35,624 nt of DNA from Bacteroidales bacterium UBA1725 (GTDB taxonomy: Bacteria > Bacteroidota > Bacteroidia > Bacteroidales > UBA932): contig DCIN01000023.1 in assembly GCA_002315815.1 (NCBI GenBank), positions 1 to 35,624 of the forward strand. Reading direction: 5' to 3'. Below the pieces are notes generated by a model. The model saw nothing but the letters and a program-made list of their open reading frames with translations. It was not told the origin of the DNA and ran no database searches. This document shows, one piece after another, positions 1-6,874 of this stretch. Made by a program: the position numbers and the translations under genes. Every line of letters starts with the position of its first letter. The stretch's first letter is position 1.

Positions 1-41
1 AGGTTTTGCAGACCTGCGCCTAACCACTCGGCCAACGCACC
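1..41 (-). tRNA. tRNA-Cys (GCA), 5' part, cut by the window edge
   Basis: Read on the minus strand, bases 41 to 1 give an acceptor 5' strand GGTGCGT, a D arm with the GTGGTTAGGC pattern, and an anticodon arm whose loop is CTGCAAA. This places anticodon GCA at bases 9-7, reading cysteine codons. The variable region, T arm and 3' acceptor strand lie beyond the window. A consensus promoter sits just upstream (53-83). Confidence 0.88.
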
Positions 42-52
42 AAACCGGATTG

Positions 53-83
53 CAAATTTAGTAATTATTTTTCAATCCGCAAA
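53..83 (-). promoter_or_regulatory. Bacteroidota-type promoter of tRNA-Cys
   Basis: On the minus strand a TTTG (83-80) is followed by exactly 19 bases and then TAAATTTG (60-53). This is the -33/-7 arrangement TTTG-N19-TAnnTTTG known for the primary sigma factor of Bacteroidota. The -7 box ends 11 bases before the mature 5' end of tRNA-Cys, so transcription would start within a few bases of the tRNA. Confidence 0.75.
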
Positions 84-252
84 TATTGCAAATCTAAGTG
101 AATCCCAAAAAATAAAATGATAATCCTGACTTCGTCTTTTTGGCCCATATTCCACTCTTCACCGATCACATAGCCAGCGATACTTCCTCTTCAGAGCAAA
201 TAATGGCCTCAAAAAAACTCATCAATCGTTCCCAACTGATTTTTTCGCTTTA

Positions 253-1656
253 CTAAAGCGGACCCATAGGAGTCCACCCATCAGGTCTGGTTTGTGTTTG
301 GTCGTTATTAGTAGAACCGGATTCGCGGCGTACCATTCCGACAGGCATCCGGCGGGGTTCTATAGGCACTTTGAAATTTTCAAACGAGGGCTTCGGGTTC
401 TTCGGGTCAAATTCGGGAGTATCCGGGAGAATATGTGCGGCGATGTCAAGTCCATTCTCCTTTATCCCTTTCACGATTCCGAGAGAGAAAAGATATGCAC
501 CATAATTATCTGTATGTGTTCCGTCGGAATATGCTCTGACTGAATCCTTTCCAAGAGCCTTTACAATATCCATACTCATTCCCCAGAGGTCGATGAATGC
601 ACATCCGGCAAGTTCTGCCGCCTTGGGTGCATTCAGGCCATAAGGAGTCATCAGTGAAGTGGCAGTTCCATCAGCCCTGTTAATCTTGGTCATAGGAGAA
701 ACAATCACGGGGATTACACCGTGTCTTCCAGCCTCCACTGCCATTGCGGCAAGTTCCCAGATATAATCAGAGTCGGCAGCAGAATGTGTCCTCAACCAGT
801 CTCCGGCGTGATCATCCGAATCCCACATAGGATCGTGGCCTTTGGACTTCTCGTCATTTGTTCCTAATTGAATCAGAAGATAGTCACCCTCTTTACAGGA
901 CTCCATTATCTTGTCCCAACGACGGCCGAAACGGAATCCTTTTATCGTCATACCGCTCTCAGCGTGATTTGAAACGACTACAGAAGAGTCAAACCAACGA
1001 GGGAGATACTGTCCCCAAGTTCCGCCCGCAGCTTGATCTGTAACAGTGGAATCTCCGATGATGAACACTGTGACAACTTTGTCATCGACAGGCTCTATTT
1101 CAACTCCGCAGACGCAAGGCTCTGAATCGTAGAACTGGAGCGTCAACTTGTCATCCCAGGTGATTTTTTTGATTTCACCCGTAGAATAGTCGATTTCGCT
1201 TGAATTGAGCTTGATTTCGTTACGGCCGGAAATCTTGGGGGTGCGTATGTTGACATTGAAACTGACCTGAGCTGTATTACCAGCTTCTGTTCTGAAACTC
1301 TCCACCATCAGCCGCCTGATTTCAGACTTTACGGTGGTACAGGATGTGCCGGATGTATTTCCGAGAGTAAGCGTTACTTTGTAGCTGCCTTCGGGGAGTT
1401 TGATGGAGAATTTGAACGGATTGGCAGATGTGACATAATCCTTTGTCAGGGCATCTCCTTTGCTGTTGATGACATTCCTGATTTCCGTTCCGGACTCGAA
1501 TCCGTATCCAATTTTGTCTGAATAAAGTGTTGATGCGTTAACAGCAATGTAGCCGTCTTCAGCTTCATCAGAGCCGAAATCAAATCGAAATACTTGTCCC
1601 GATGCAGATACGGCACCACAGACAATCATAATTAAAGTTATAATGATTCTTTTCAT
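253..1656 (-). CDS. Secreted rhamnogalacturonan acetylesterase-like SGNH hydrolase (CE12 type)
   Basis: 467 residues with an N-terminal signal peptide (basic MKR, hydrophobic run, cleavage near residue 20). The first ~190 residues look like a beta-rich non-catalytic domain. The SGNH/GDSL hydrolase follows: GDST at 201-204 (nucleophile Ser203), the block II glycine in ESGMTIKGF near 245, GTND at 265-268 (oxyanion Asn267), and SDGTH with Asp378 and His381. The GDST and DGTH forms are typical of family CE12, whose members remove acetyl groups from rhamnogalacturonan I in the periplasm or outside. The C-terminal ~40 residues are proline-rich and unstructured-looking. GH105, pectinesterase-like and GH28 genes nearby support a pectin role. 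It is transcribed away from the plug-domain lipoprotein. Other CE12 esters (xylan or pectin acetyl groups) are possible. Confidence 0.85.
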   Translation of the reverse strand: MKRIIITLIMIVCGAVSASGQVFRFDFGSDEAEDGYIAVNASTLYSDKIGYGFESGTEIRNVINSKGDALTKDYVTSANPFKFSIKLPEGSYKVTLTLGNTSGTSCTTVKSEIRRLMVESFRTEAGNTAQVSFNVNIRTPKISGRNEIKLNSSEIDYSTGEIKKITWDDKLTLQFYDSEPCVCGVEIEPVDDKVVTVFIIGDSTVTDQAAGGTWGQYLPRWFDSSVVVSNHAESGMTIKGFRFGRRWDKIMESCKEGDYLLIQLGTNDEKSKGHDPMWDSDDHAGDWLRTHSAADSDYIWELAAMAVEAGRHGVIPVIVSPMTKINRADGTATSLMTPYGLNAPKAAELAGCAFIDLWGMSMDIVKALGKDSVRAYSDGTHTDNYGAYLFSLGIVKGIKENGLDIAAHILPDTPEFDPKNPKPSFENFKVPIEPRRMPVGMVRRESGSTNNDQTQTRPDGWTPMGPL

Positions 1657-1663
1657 AACTTCT

Positions 1664-1671
1664 CAAATATA
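1664..1671 (-). promoter_or_regulatory. -7 box of the acetylesterase gene
   Basis: TATATTTG on the minus strand matches TAnnTTTG. It ends only 7 bases before the ATG at 1656, implying a leader of a few bases at most. No clear TTTG is seen at the -33 position. Confidence 0.5.
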
Positions 1672-1774
1672 CAATAAAAAACCATACCTGCGCGCATATT
1701 GCTTGTGAAACCAAAACACTACTGAATTGTTCAGGAAACTCAAGTTTCGAAAGCAATCAAAAAATAAATAATGC

Positions 1775-1782
1775 TATATTTG
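1775..1782 (+). promoter_or_regulatory. -7 box of the plug-domain lipoprotein gene
   Basis: TATATTTG matches the TAnnTTTG consensus 10 bases before the first possible ATG (1793) and 16 before the second (1799). No good -33 element is visible. The expected leader is very short, as for the divergent acetylesterase gene. Confidence 0.5.
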
Positions 1783-1792
1783 TGCAAAATAA

Positions 1793-2266
1793 ATGATTAT
1801 GAAACGATTCTTTTATGCAATCTGCGCTGTATTAATCCTTTCTTCCTGCGGTAGTTCCTATATTGCCAACAAACATACTGGAGATGAAGAAATTATAGAT
1901 CTCGGCTATACAAAGGAGGTAAAAAGCAGGACCGCAACCAGCAGCAGTCATATCGATGTCACAGACGTTGCAATTTCCGGCTACTCCAATATATACGAAT
2001 ATCTTCAGGGACGTGTGTCCGGCGTATCCATAGAAGGAGATGCCAGTTCAGGTAACTGCACCGTAATAATACGGGGAGTCAAATCGATTAATTTTTCAAG
2101 CGAACCTCTTTTCCTTGTGGATGGACACGAAGTGAGCTCGCTTTCCGGTATCAGCCCCGCTGTAGTTGAATCTGTAGAAGTACTGAAGGACCCCAGTGCT
2201 TGTGCAATTTACGGATCAAGGGGTGCCAACGGAGTAATTCTGATAAGAACAAAAAGTGTAAAGTGA
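1793..2266 (+). CDS. Stand-alone TonB-receptor plug-domain lipoprotein
   Basis: 157 residues; ATG at 1793 or, equally plausible, at 1799 giving MKRFF. A lipoprotein signal peptide ends in the lipobox LSSC, with the lipidated Cys at residue 19. Residues ~60-155 match the plug of SusC-type TonB-dependent receptors: YLQGRVSGVSI, an IIRGVKS strand, PLFLVDGHEV, then VEVLKDPSACAIYGSRGANG and a final beta strand. The stop comes directly after the plug, with no 22-stranded barrel and no barrel remnant downstream, so it appears to be a complete plug-only protein and not a truncated receptor. It cannot form a transporter by itself. Plug-only lipoproteins occur in Bacteroidales, but I know no established function. 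It may occupy a receptor barrel or bind periplasmic ligand. Confidence 0.8.
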   Translation: MIMKRFFYAICAVLILSSCGSSYIANKHTGDEEIIDLGYTKEVKSRTATSSSHIDVTDVAISGYSNIYEYLQGRVSGVSIEGDASSGNCTVIIRGVKSINFSSEPLFLVDGHEVSSLSGISPAVVESVEVLKDPSACAIYGSRGANGVILIRTKSVK

Positions 2267-2362
2267 GTCTTCAAAGATAAGTGAATATATCTGAACAGTC
2301 CGCAGTTCAAACAAATACAAAAAAAAATCTAATATAATTGTATCTTTTTCATTTTTCTTTGC

Positions 2363-2370
2363 TATATTCG
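2363..2370 (+). promoter_or_regulatory. Probable -7 box of the small acidic lipoprotein gene
   Basis: TATATTCG differs from TAnnTTTG at one base and lies 29 bases before the ATG at 2400, at the end of a very AT-rich stretch. A TTG at 2338-2340 could be the -33 element with 22-base spacing. Confidence 0.4.
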
Positions 2371-2399
2371 CGCCGAAATAAAAAACACTCATTTTTAAA

Positions 2400-2582
2400 A
2401 TGAAAAAGGTACTTGTTATTCTCCTTGCAGCAGCACTTTGCGCTGTTTCCTGCAAGAATCAGCCTAAAGAGGCTGCTGAGGTAGAAGCTGTAGAGGCTAC
2501 AGAGATTGTTGACACTACAGTTGTCGAAGAAGTTGCAGATTCTGCAGCTGTTGTTGAGACCATCGAGGTTGTTGCTGAATAA
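2400..2582 (+). CDS. Small acidic lipoprotein of unknown function
   Basis: 60 residues. It begins MKK, then a hydrophobic alanine/leucine stretch and the lipobox AVSC (lipidated Cys18). The mature ~42 residues are almost entirely Ala, Val, Glu, Thr and Asp with repeated E-A-V/V-E-A patterns and strong negative charge; there is no globular domain. It has its own promoter-like box and an intrinsic terminator (2606-2631), so it is probably monocistronic. Short acidic lipoproteins of this kind are frequent and often strongly expressed in Bacteroidota, but their role is unknown. The signal peptide, terminator and codon pattern support a real gene. Confidence 0.72.
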   Translation: MKKVLVILLAAALCAVSCKNQPKEAAEVEAVEATEIVDTTVVEEVADSAAVVETIEVVAE

Positions 2583-2605
2583 GCTTATACTGAGGGTTGT
2601 ACAGG

Positions 2606-2631
2606 GCGACTGATTTTCAGCCGCTTTTTTT
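2606..2631 (+). terminator. Intrinsic terminator after the small lipoprotein
   Basis: Stem GCGACTGA (2606-2613) pairs with TCAGCCGC (2617-2624) with one A-C mismatch around a TTT loop and is followed directly by seven T (2625-2631). The next gene's ATG is only three bases further on, at 2635. Confidence 0.7.
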
Positions 2632-2634
2632 GTT

Positions 2635-3750
2635 ATGGCACGTACTGATATATTTACAGGAATTACATCCGGGCCTTTCGATCCGGCAAAAATTGGCAGA
2701 GCCGTTGTAGAGCAATTTTTATCCACAGTACCTGAAAGTTACGCACCAGAGGGCTATGACGGAGGTGAAGCTTGCGGAGGCGGACAATTTGTTATGTACG
2801 CAGTTGTCAGTCTATGGCTCAACGCATTGCAGTTTGCAGCCAAATGTGGGGACAGAAGTCTGACTGGACGGCTGATTTCACGATTCGAGCCTTTCTTTTC
2901 CGAAAAGAAAGCTGTATGCAGCGTGGACAACCACGTGGATTTTTCGGTATTCGGCACCGTTCCTCTCGAAATCTACATTCAGAACAAGGATTCACGCGCA
3001 CTCGCTCTAGGCCTGCATTATGCTGACAATCAATGGGCAAAGCCCAATCCTCTGAATCCCGGAGGCACGGGCAATGCAGATTTCGAAACCCAACTCTCCT
3101 ACCTGGAGAAAGGATGGTCGCCTCAGGCTAGATTCTGGATTGAAGATATGTATATGATAACCGTTCTTCAGGTTCAGGCATTCAGGGCCACAGGTGACAG
3201 AAAATACATTGAAAGGACGGCAAATCTGATGAAGGAATATCTGGACAGGATGCAACTCCCCAATGGACTGTTCAACCACTCATCCACAGCCCCGCATCTC
3301 TGGGGACGCGGTAACGGCTGGGTTTCAGGCGGAATGCCACTTCTCCTCGAGAATCTGCCGGATAACAATCCAAATTTCAGAAAAATACTCGACTCCTATA
3401 AGAAGATGGCATCAGCCTTGATTGAGTACCAACACGAAAGCGGACTTTGGGGACAGATTATTGATAATCGCGATGCTTGGGACGAATCTTCCTGTTCCGG
3501 AATGTTCGCAAGCAGTCTCATCAAGGGAGTGAAAAACGGCTGGCTTGACCCGGCCGAATACTCCGAAGCTGCGTCAAGAGCTTACTTCGCTCTTTGTTCC
3601 AGAATGGATTCTCTCGGAAACCTGTCCGGAACGGGTGCAGGAATCAACTGCAGCGCTGATCCGAACGACTATCTGGCAAGTCCCCGTATCAACGGAGCGC
3701 CCCACGGACAAGCCGCTCTGTTATGGGCCGTAAACGCATTGATAAACTGA
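2635..3750 (+). CDS. Glycoside hydrolase family 88/105, unsaturated rhamnogalacturonyl hydrolase-like
   Basis: 371 residues, about the usual length for an (alpha/alpha)6-barrel GH88/GH105 enzyme. Family hallmarks are the FWIEDMYM segment with the likely general acid Asp171, WGRGNGWV at 223-230, the DESSCSGMFASSL helix near 285-300, and the C-terminal NGAPHGQAALLWA substrate-loop motif. Such enzymes hydrate the C4=C5 double bond of unsaturated galacturonyl oligosaccharides left by pectate or rhamnogalacturonan lyases, releasing the sugar. There is no signal peptide, so it should act in the cytoplasm on imported disaccharides. ATG 2635 is the only usable start: the frame is closed by TGA at 2611 and lacks start codons between. 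The start lies right behind a terminator T-run. The ABC-F gene follows after 19 bases. GH105 versus GH88 cannot be settled by eye. Confidence 0.82.
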   Translation: MARTDIFTGITSGPFDPAKIGRAVVEQFLSTVPESYAPEGYDGGEACGGGQFVMYAVVSLWLNALQFAAKCGDRSLTGRLISRFEPFFSEKKAVCSVDNHVDFSVFGTVPLEIYIQNKDSRALALGLHYADNQWAKPNPLNPGGTGNADFETQLSYLEKGWSPQARFWIEDMYMITVLQVQAFRATGDRKYIERTANLMKEYLDRMQLPNGLFNHSSTAPHLWGRGNGWVSGGMPLLLENLPDNNPNFRKILDSYKKMASALIEYQHESGLWGQIIDNRDAWDESSCSGMFASSLIKGVKNGWLDPAEYSEAASRAYFALCSRMDSLGNLSGTGAGINCSADPNDYLASPRINGAPHGQAALLWAVNALIN

Positions 3751-3769
3751 AATCCCGGATTACGCCCCT

Positions 3770-5539
3770 ATGCCCTCTTACCTTCAGATAGAGAATATCT
3801 CCAAATCATACGGTTCCAAGGTTCTGTTCGACAGAATTGCCTTCAATGTCAATGAAGGGGACAAGATTGCCCTGATTGCCCCGAACGGTACGGGAAAAAC
3901 CTCCCTTCTGCGTATTCTTGCCGGCAAAGATAAGTCCGATTCGGGAGGAAGCATCAAATTCCTCAAAAGCATCAGAATTTCATTTCTGGAACAGGAATAC
4001 GGTTTCGACCCGGACAAGACTATTGCAGAACAGCTATCTCCCGTGGATTTCGAGCAGGAATTGAGACAGAAACGTCTGCTTTCGGAACTGGGGCTCGTAC
4101 CTGACAAGAAAATGTCGGAACTCTCCGGCGGTGAGGTCAAGAGGGTTGCTCTGGCGGGAATGCTTTCCGAAGAGGCAGATTTCCTGATAATGGACGAGCC
4201 TACAAACCATCTCGATCTGGATGCAATAGAATACCTCGAAAATTATCTGAAGCGATCGCGCCGTACACTGTTTATGGTGACTCACGACCGGTATTTTCTG
4301 GACCGTGTGTGCAACACCATAATGGAACTTGACCACGGTTCTCTGTATATATACAGGGGTGATTATGAGACATTTCTCGAAAAGAGAGGCGAAAGAATCG
4401 CAAACTACAACGCCGAAACCGACAAAGTCCGTAACATACTCCGTCGAGAGCTTGAATGGATTCACGCAACTCCTTGTGCCAGAAGCGGAAAGGCCAAATA
4501 CCGCAAGGATGCGTTCCTTGAACTCAAAAACAGGGCTGAACAGGTATACACAGAGAAACAGATATCGATGGACCAACTCAGTCGTGGCACCAGACTGGGC
4601 AACAAGATAATAGACTGCCACGACCTGTGTTTTTCTCACGGCGAATTCATAGTGGTTGACCATTTCAGCTACAAATTCCAAAGATATGAACGTGTTGGAA
4701 TTGTAGGACCGAACGGTGTCGGGAAAAGCAGTTTTCTCAATCTTCTGGCCGAATCCAATCTGCCGTCCATAGACAGGGGCGAATCTCTGAACATAGGGTA
4801 CTACAGGCAGAACGGGATGACTTTCAACGAGAAAGACACAGTGCTGGACATTGTTCCGGACACCCATCTTCTGGGCAAGTTCCTCTTTCCGCACGAAATG
4901 TTCTCCAACCGCATATCCCAACTCTCTGGCGGGGAACGCAGAAGACTCTATCTTCTGACTATACTGATGAAGAACCCCAATCTCCTCATACTTGACGAGC
5001 CTACAAACGACCTGGACATTGTCACACTCAACATACTTGAGGAATATCTTCTGGATTTCAAAGGCAGCCTTATCATAGTCACGCACGACAGGCATTTTCT
5101 TGACCGCACAGTGGACCACCTTCTGGTTTTCTGCGGAGAGGGCAGAATCAAAGACTTTCTGGGATCATACAGTGGATATCGCAGCTACATCTCCGAAGAA
5201 GCCCGAACAGCAGAAAAATCACTGAAACCGGAATGTGGACGAATGAATGAATGTGGACGAATGAATGAAAGAGGGCGAAAATCGGATCAGAACCCGGCAG
5301 CAAAGATAGTCAGACCCAGAAGACTCAGCTATAAGGAATCCAGAGAGCTGGAAGAGCTGGAAGCCAGAATTCCCATACTTGAAAAAGAAAAGACTGACAT
5401 TGAGGCGCTTCTGTCTTCCGGAACCGCGAAAATTGAAGAAATATCTTCGGCTTCAATTCGTTATGCAGTTTTAAAGAATGAACTTGACGAGGCCGAGACC
5501 CGCTGGCTCGAACTTTCCGACGACAGCAGTTCGGCATAA
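3770..5539 (+). CDS. ABC-F family ATPase, Uup-like
   Basis: 589 residues with two nucleotide-binding domains and no membrane segments. First domain: Walker A APNGTGKT (37-44), signature LSGGE (118-122), Walker B/D-loop LIMDEPTNHLDL (ending ~150), H-loop THDR (~171-174). A helical interdomain linker occupies ~185-275. Second domain: Walker A GPNGVGKS (313-320), LSGGE (385-389), LLILDEPTNDLDI, and THDRHFLDR. The C-terminal ~75 residues form a charged coiled coil, as in Uup, after a lysine/arginine-rich linker. ABC-F proteins act on the ribosome or on nucleic-acid intermediates, not as transporters; Uup is linked to ribosome function and to preventing transposon excision. The linker holds an 18-bp repeat. 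It is 19 bases after the GH105 gene, probably co-transcribed. The exact ABC-F subfamily, including antibiotic-resistance types, is not certain. Confidence 0.88.
   Translation: MPSYLQIENISKSYGSKVLFDRIAFNVNEGDKIALIAPNGTGKTSLLRILAGKDKSDSGGSIKFLKSIRISFLEQEYGFDPDKTIAEQLSPVDFEQELRQKRLLSELGLVPDKKMSELSGGEVKRVALAGMLSEEADFLIMDEPTNHLDLDAIEYLENYLKRSRRTLFMVTHDRYFLDRVCNTIMELDHGSLYIYRGDYETFLEKRGERIANYNAETDKVRNILRRELEWIHATPCARSGKAKYRKDAFLELKNRAEQVYTEKQISMDQLSRGTRLGNKIIDCHDLCFSHGEFIVVDHFSYKFQRYERVGIVGPNGVGKSSFLNLLAESNLPSIDRGESLNIGYYRQNGMTFNEKDTVLDIVPDTHLLGKFLFPHEMFSNRISQLSGGERRRLYLLTILMKNPNLLILDEPTNDLDIVTLNILEEYLLDFKGSLIIVTHDRHFLDRTVDHLLVFCGEGRIKDFLGSYSGYRSYISEEARTAEKSLKPECGRMNECGRMNERGRKSDQNPAAKIVRPRRLSYKESRELEELEARIPILEKEKTDIEALLSSGTAKIEEISSASIRYAVLKNELDEAETRWLELSDDSSSA
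5231..5266 (+). repeat. In-frame 18-bp tandem duplication in the ABC-F gene
   Basis: Two exact copies of an 18-base unit (5231-5248 and 5249-5266) encode ECGRMN twice, followed by a degenerate third ERGRKS. The repeat lies in the flexible linker between the second ATPase domain and the C-terminal coiled coil. Confidence 0.85.
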
Positions 5540-6006
5540 TAAAAAAACCAGGACTCAACGAAAAGTATCTGGAAAGCTTTAGCCTGAAGCCTCTCATTCT
5601 CTGCCTCTCTGACTGCGGTGCAACAAAATGAATAGCAGAACAGTCCGATTACACGGCCAACGGAGACCGGATCATACAAATCAATATGTCCGGAGGCCAT
5701 TTCGATGTATGAAAGTCTGGCTATGGTGGAAGCAGTTTCGGAACTGCTGTTTTTCAATATAGACCATCTGCCAGACTCCAGTTCCTTGAGTTTCATTGTA
5801 TGGATATCAAGCAAATCAGCCGCGAGGACAGATACTGCATCCATAAGGAACTCACAGCATCGGGAACAGTCAGCAGTTATTTTTTCATCCACTGATAAAC
5901 TGCCCGACAGATGAGTGACGAGTGAGATTGTGTCAGAGTCAAGTCCATCCCTGCTGATTCCAGAAAGAACCCTGTCCATTATTGAAAGTGTCTCTTCTGC
6001 CTGCAT
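5461..6006 (-). CDS. Hypothetical helical protein (weakly supported)
   Basis: From the ATG at 6006 the frame gives 181 residues beginning MQAEETLSIMDRV. It contains several amphipathic helical stretches, four cysteines in two pairs (CSRCC and CYSFCC) and an aromatic region FVESWFFYYAELL. I recognise no domain. The longer frame starting at 6081 would run through the inverted-repeat structure and is less likely. The last 79 bases overlap the 3' end of the convergent ABC-F gene. Support comes from the open frame, the lack of any other gene across 5540-6276, and a promoter box at 6222-6229 facing it. It could still be a chance frame, partly a shadow of the ABC-F coiled-coil region. Confidence 0.42.
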   Translation of the reverse strand: MQAEETLSIMDRVLSGISRDGLDSDTISLVTHLSGSLSVDEKITADCSRCCEFLMDAVSVLAADLLDIHTMKLKELESGRWSILKNSSSETASTIARLSYIEMASGHIDLYDPVSVGRVIGLFCYSFCCTAVREAENERLQAKAFQILFVESWFFYYAELLSSESSSQRVSASSSSFFKTA

Positions 6007-6021
6007 AATAAGACAAACAAA

Positions 6022-6214
6022 GTTTGGGCTTCGTCCTGCCGTGTCACCCAGGCCCTGACTGACCTTCCAGACCACCAACAAGATTCAGCCCAAACAAACG
6101 TTTGGGCACCATCTTGTTACTGGCGTGGTCAGAATATTGAATTGTCAGGTTCGGGTGACCGCCTGTAAAAGCTAATGCGCTTATATTTCCAAAATGAATC
6201 TCCTTTGCCAAAGA
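6022..6214 (-). ncRNA. Candidate structured RNA: rod-like hairpin with internal bubble (6S-like or leader RNA)
   Basis: Five perfect nested stems, in plus coordinates: 6043-6049/6153-6159 (GTCACCC/GGGTGAC), 6054-6059/6144-6149, 6070-6075/6125-6130, 6077-6084/6111-6118 (AACAAGAT/ATCTTGTT) and 6088-6095/6100-6107 (GCCCAAAC/GTTTGGGC, 4-base loop). A 10 x 13 base internal bubble separates the second and third. A further GTTTGGGC at 6022-6029 competes for the arm 6088-6095, so two exclusive folds exist. A TATGTTTG box at 6229-6222 suggests minus-strand transcription from about 6214 and a transcript of roughly 190 bases. Closing stem, central bubble and terminal stem resemble 6S RNA, but no sequence signature is recognised. 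A leader of the gene ending at 5461 is the alternative. Strand and ends are inferred. Confidence 0.5.
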
Positions 6215-6221
6215 TTCAACG

Positions 6222-6229
6222 CAAACATA
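6222..6229 (-). promoter_or_regulatory. -7 box upstream of the candidate structured RNA
   Basis: TATGTTTG on the minus strand matches TAnnTTTG. It lies in an AT-rich stretch just upstream of the inverted-repeat array. No TTTG is found 19-21 bases further upstream. Confidence 0.45.
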
Positions 6230-6276
6230 CACAAAATCTTTTGATTTCGTACTGTTTGTATATCTTAAAAAACGTA

Positions 6277-6855
6277 TCAGTCATCGCAGGGCAGAGACAT
6301 AGCCGCCCTCACTCCAGAAGCGATGGCCTCTCCCTTTATGAGAGAAAGCACGGCGAATCCGAAGTCAATCGCGTGGAGCGGGCCGCGGCCAGTGACAATA
6401 CGCCCTGACACCACATAAGGCTTGCGGAGAAATCTGGCACCCTTTGCCAGAAGTTTGTCTCCGCAACCGTCATAACAGCAGAACTCTTCGATACGCCCTT
6501 CCTCAAGTTTGCTCAGCACAAAACCGGGGGCAGCACATATCGCGGCAAGCGATCCGCCCGATTTGTAATGGGCATTCATCATCCGCACGAGAGTGTCACA
6601 TTCTCCAAGAGACTTGGAACCGGGCATTCCCCCGGGAAAAATCAAAAAATCCTTGTCAGTTGTTCTATTTTCAGCCTGAAGCTCTTCGATTCCAACATCG
6701 GCGATTACTTTCAGATTATGCGAAGACAACACTGTTTGTTCTCCGTTCACGCTCACAAGGGTGACTTCGACCCCTCCCCTTTCGAGGATATCCCTCACGG
6801 CAAGTGCCTCGATATCTTCGAAGCCGTCTGCCAGAAACATATAAACACCTTTCAT
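6277..6855 (-). CDS. DJ-1/PfpI (ThiJ/YajL-like) family protein
   Basis: 192 residues, the standard length for a single DJ-1/PfpI domain. Visible features are the GFEDIEA segment with the conserved Glu13, FPGGMPGS near 73-80, the nucleophile elbow AAICAAP with Cys107, and the late TGRGP loop near 157. Bacterial relatives (YajL, YhbO) have been described as chaperones, deglycase-like repair enzymes or amidase-fold proteins; the physiological substrate is debated. It lacks a signal peptide and is cytoplasmic. It starts 19 bases after the end of the EamA transporter gene on the same strand, so the two are probably co-transcribed. Confidence 0.88.
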   Translation of the reverse strand: MKGVYMFLADGFEDIEALAVRDILERGGVEVTLVSVNGEQTVLSSHNLKVIADVGIEELQAENRTTDKDFLIFPGGMPGSKSLGECDTLVRMMNAHYKSGGSLAAICAAPGFVLSKLEEGRIEEFCCYDGCGDKLLAKGARFLRKPYVVSGRIVTGRGPLHAIDFGFAVLSLIKGEAIASGVRAAMSLPCDD

Positions 6856-6874
6856 ATATTATTCAGTATTTTAC

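Noticed and set aside
84..252. A gene or gene remnant between the tRNA-Cys promoter and the acetylesterase
   Set aside because: No frame with coding character, no repeat and no clear terminator; it appears to be plain intergenic sequence.
4034..5119. 361-residue minus-strand frame opposite the ABC-F gene
   Set aside because: Its sequence mirrors the conserved Walker and signature motifs of the ABC-F protein; no independent evidence.
6022..6160. Signal recognition particle RNA, RNase P RNA or tmRNA
   Set aside because: The SRP GGAA tetraloop context, the RNase P conserved core and the tmRNA tRNA-like ends are all absent. Only a general 6S-like shape remains.
6044..6232. 62-residue frame on the minus strand across the inverted repeats
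   Set aside because: It runs through the palindromic RNA structure, has no domain or signal, and its start overlaps the -7 box, so translation is unlikely.
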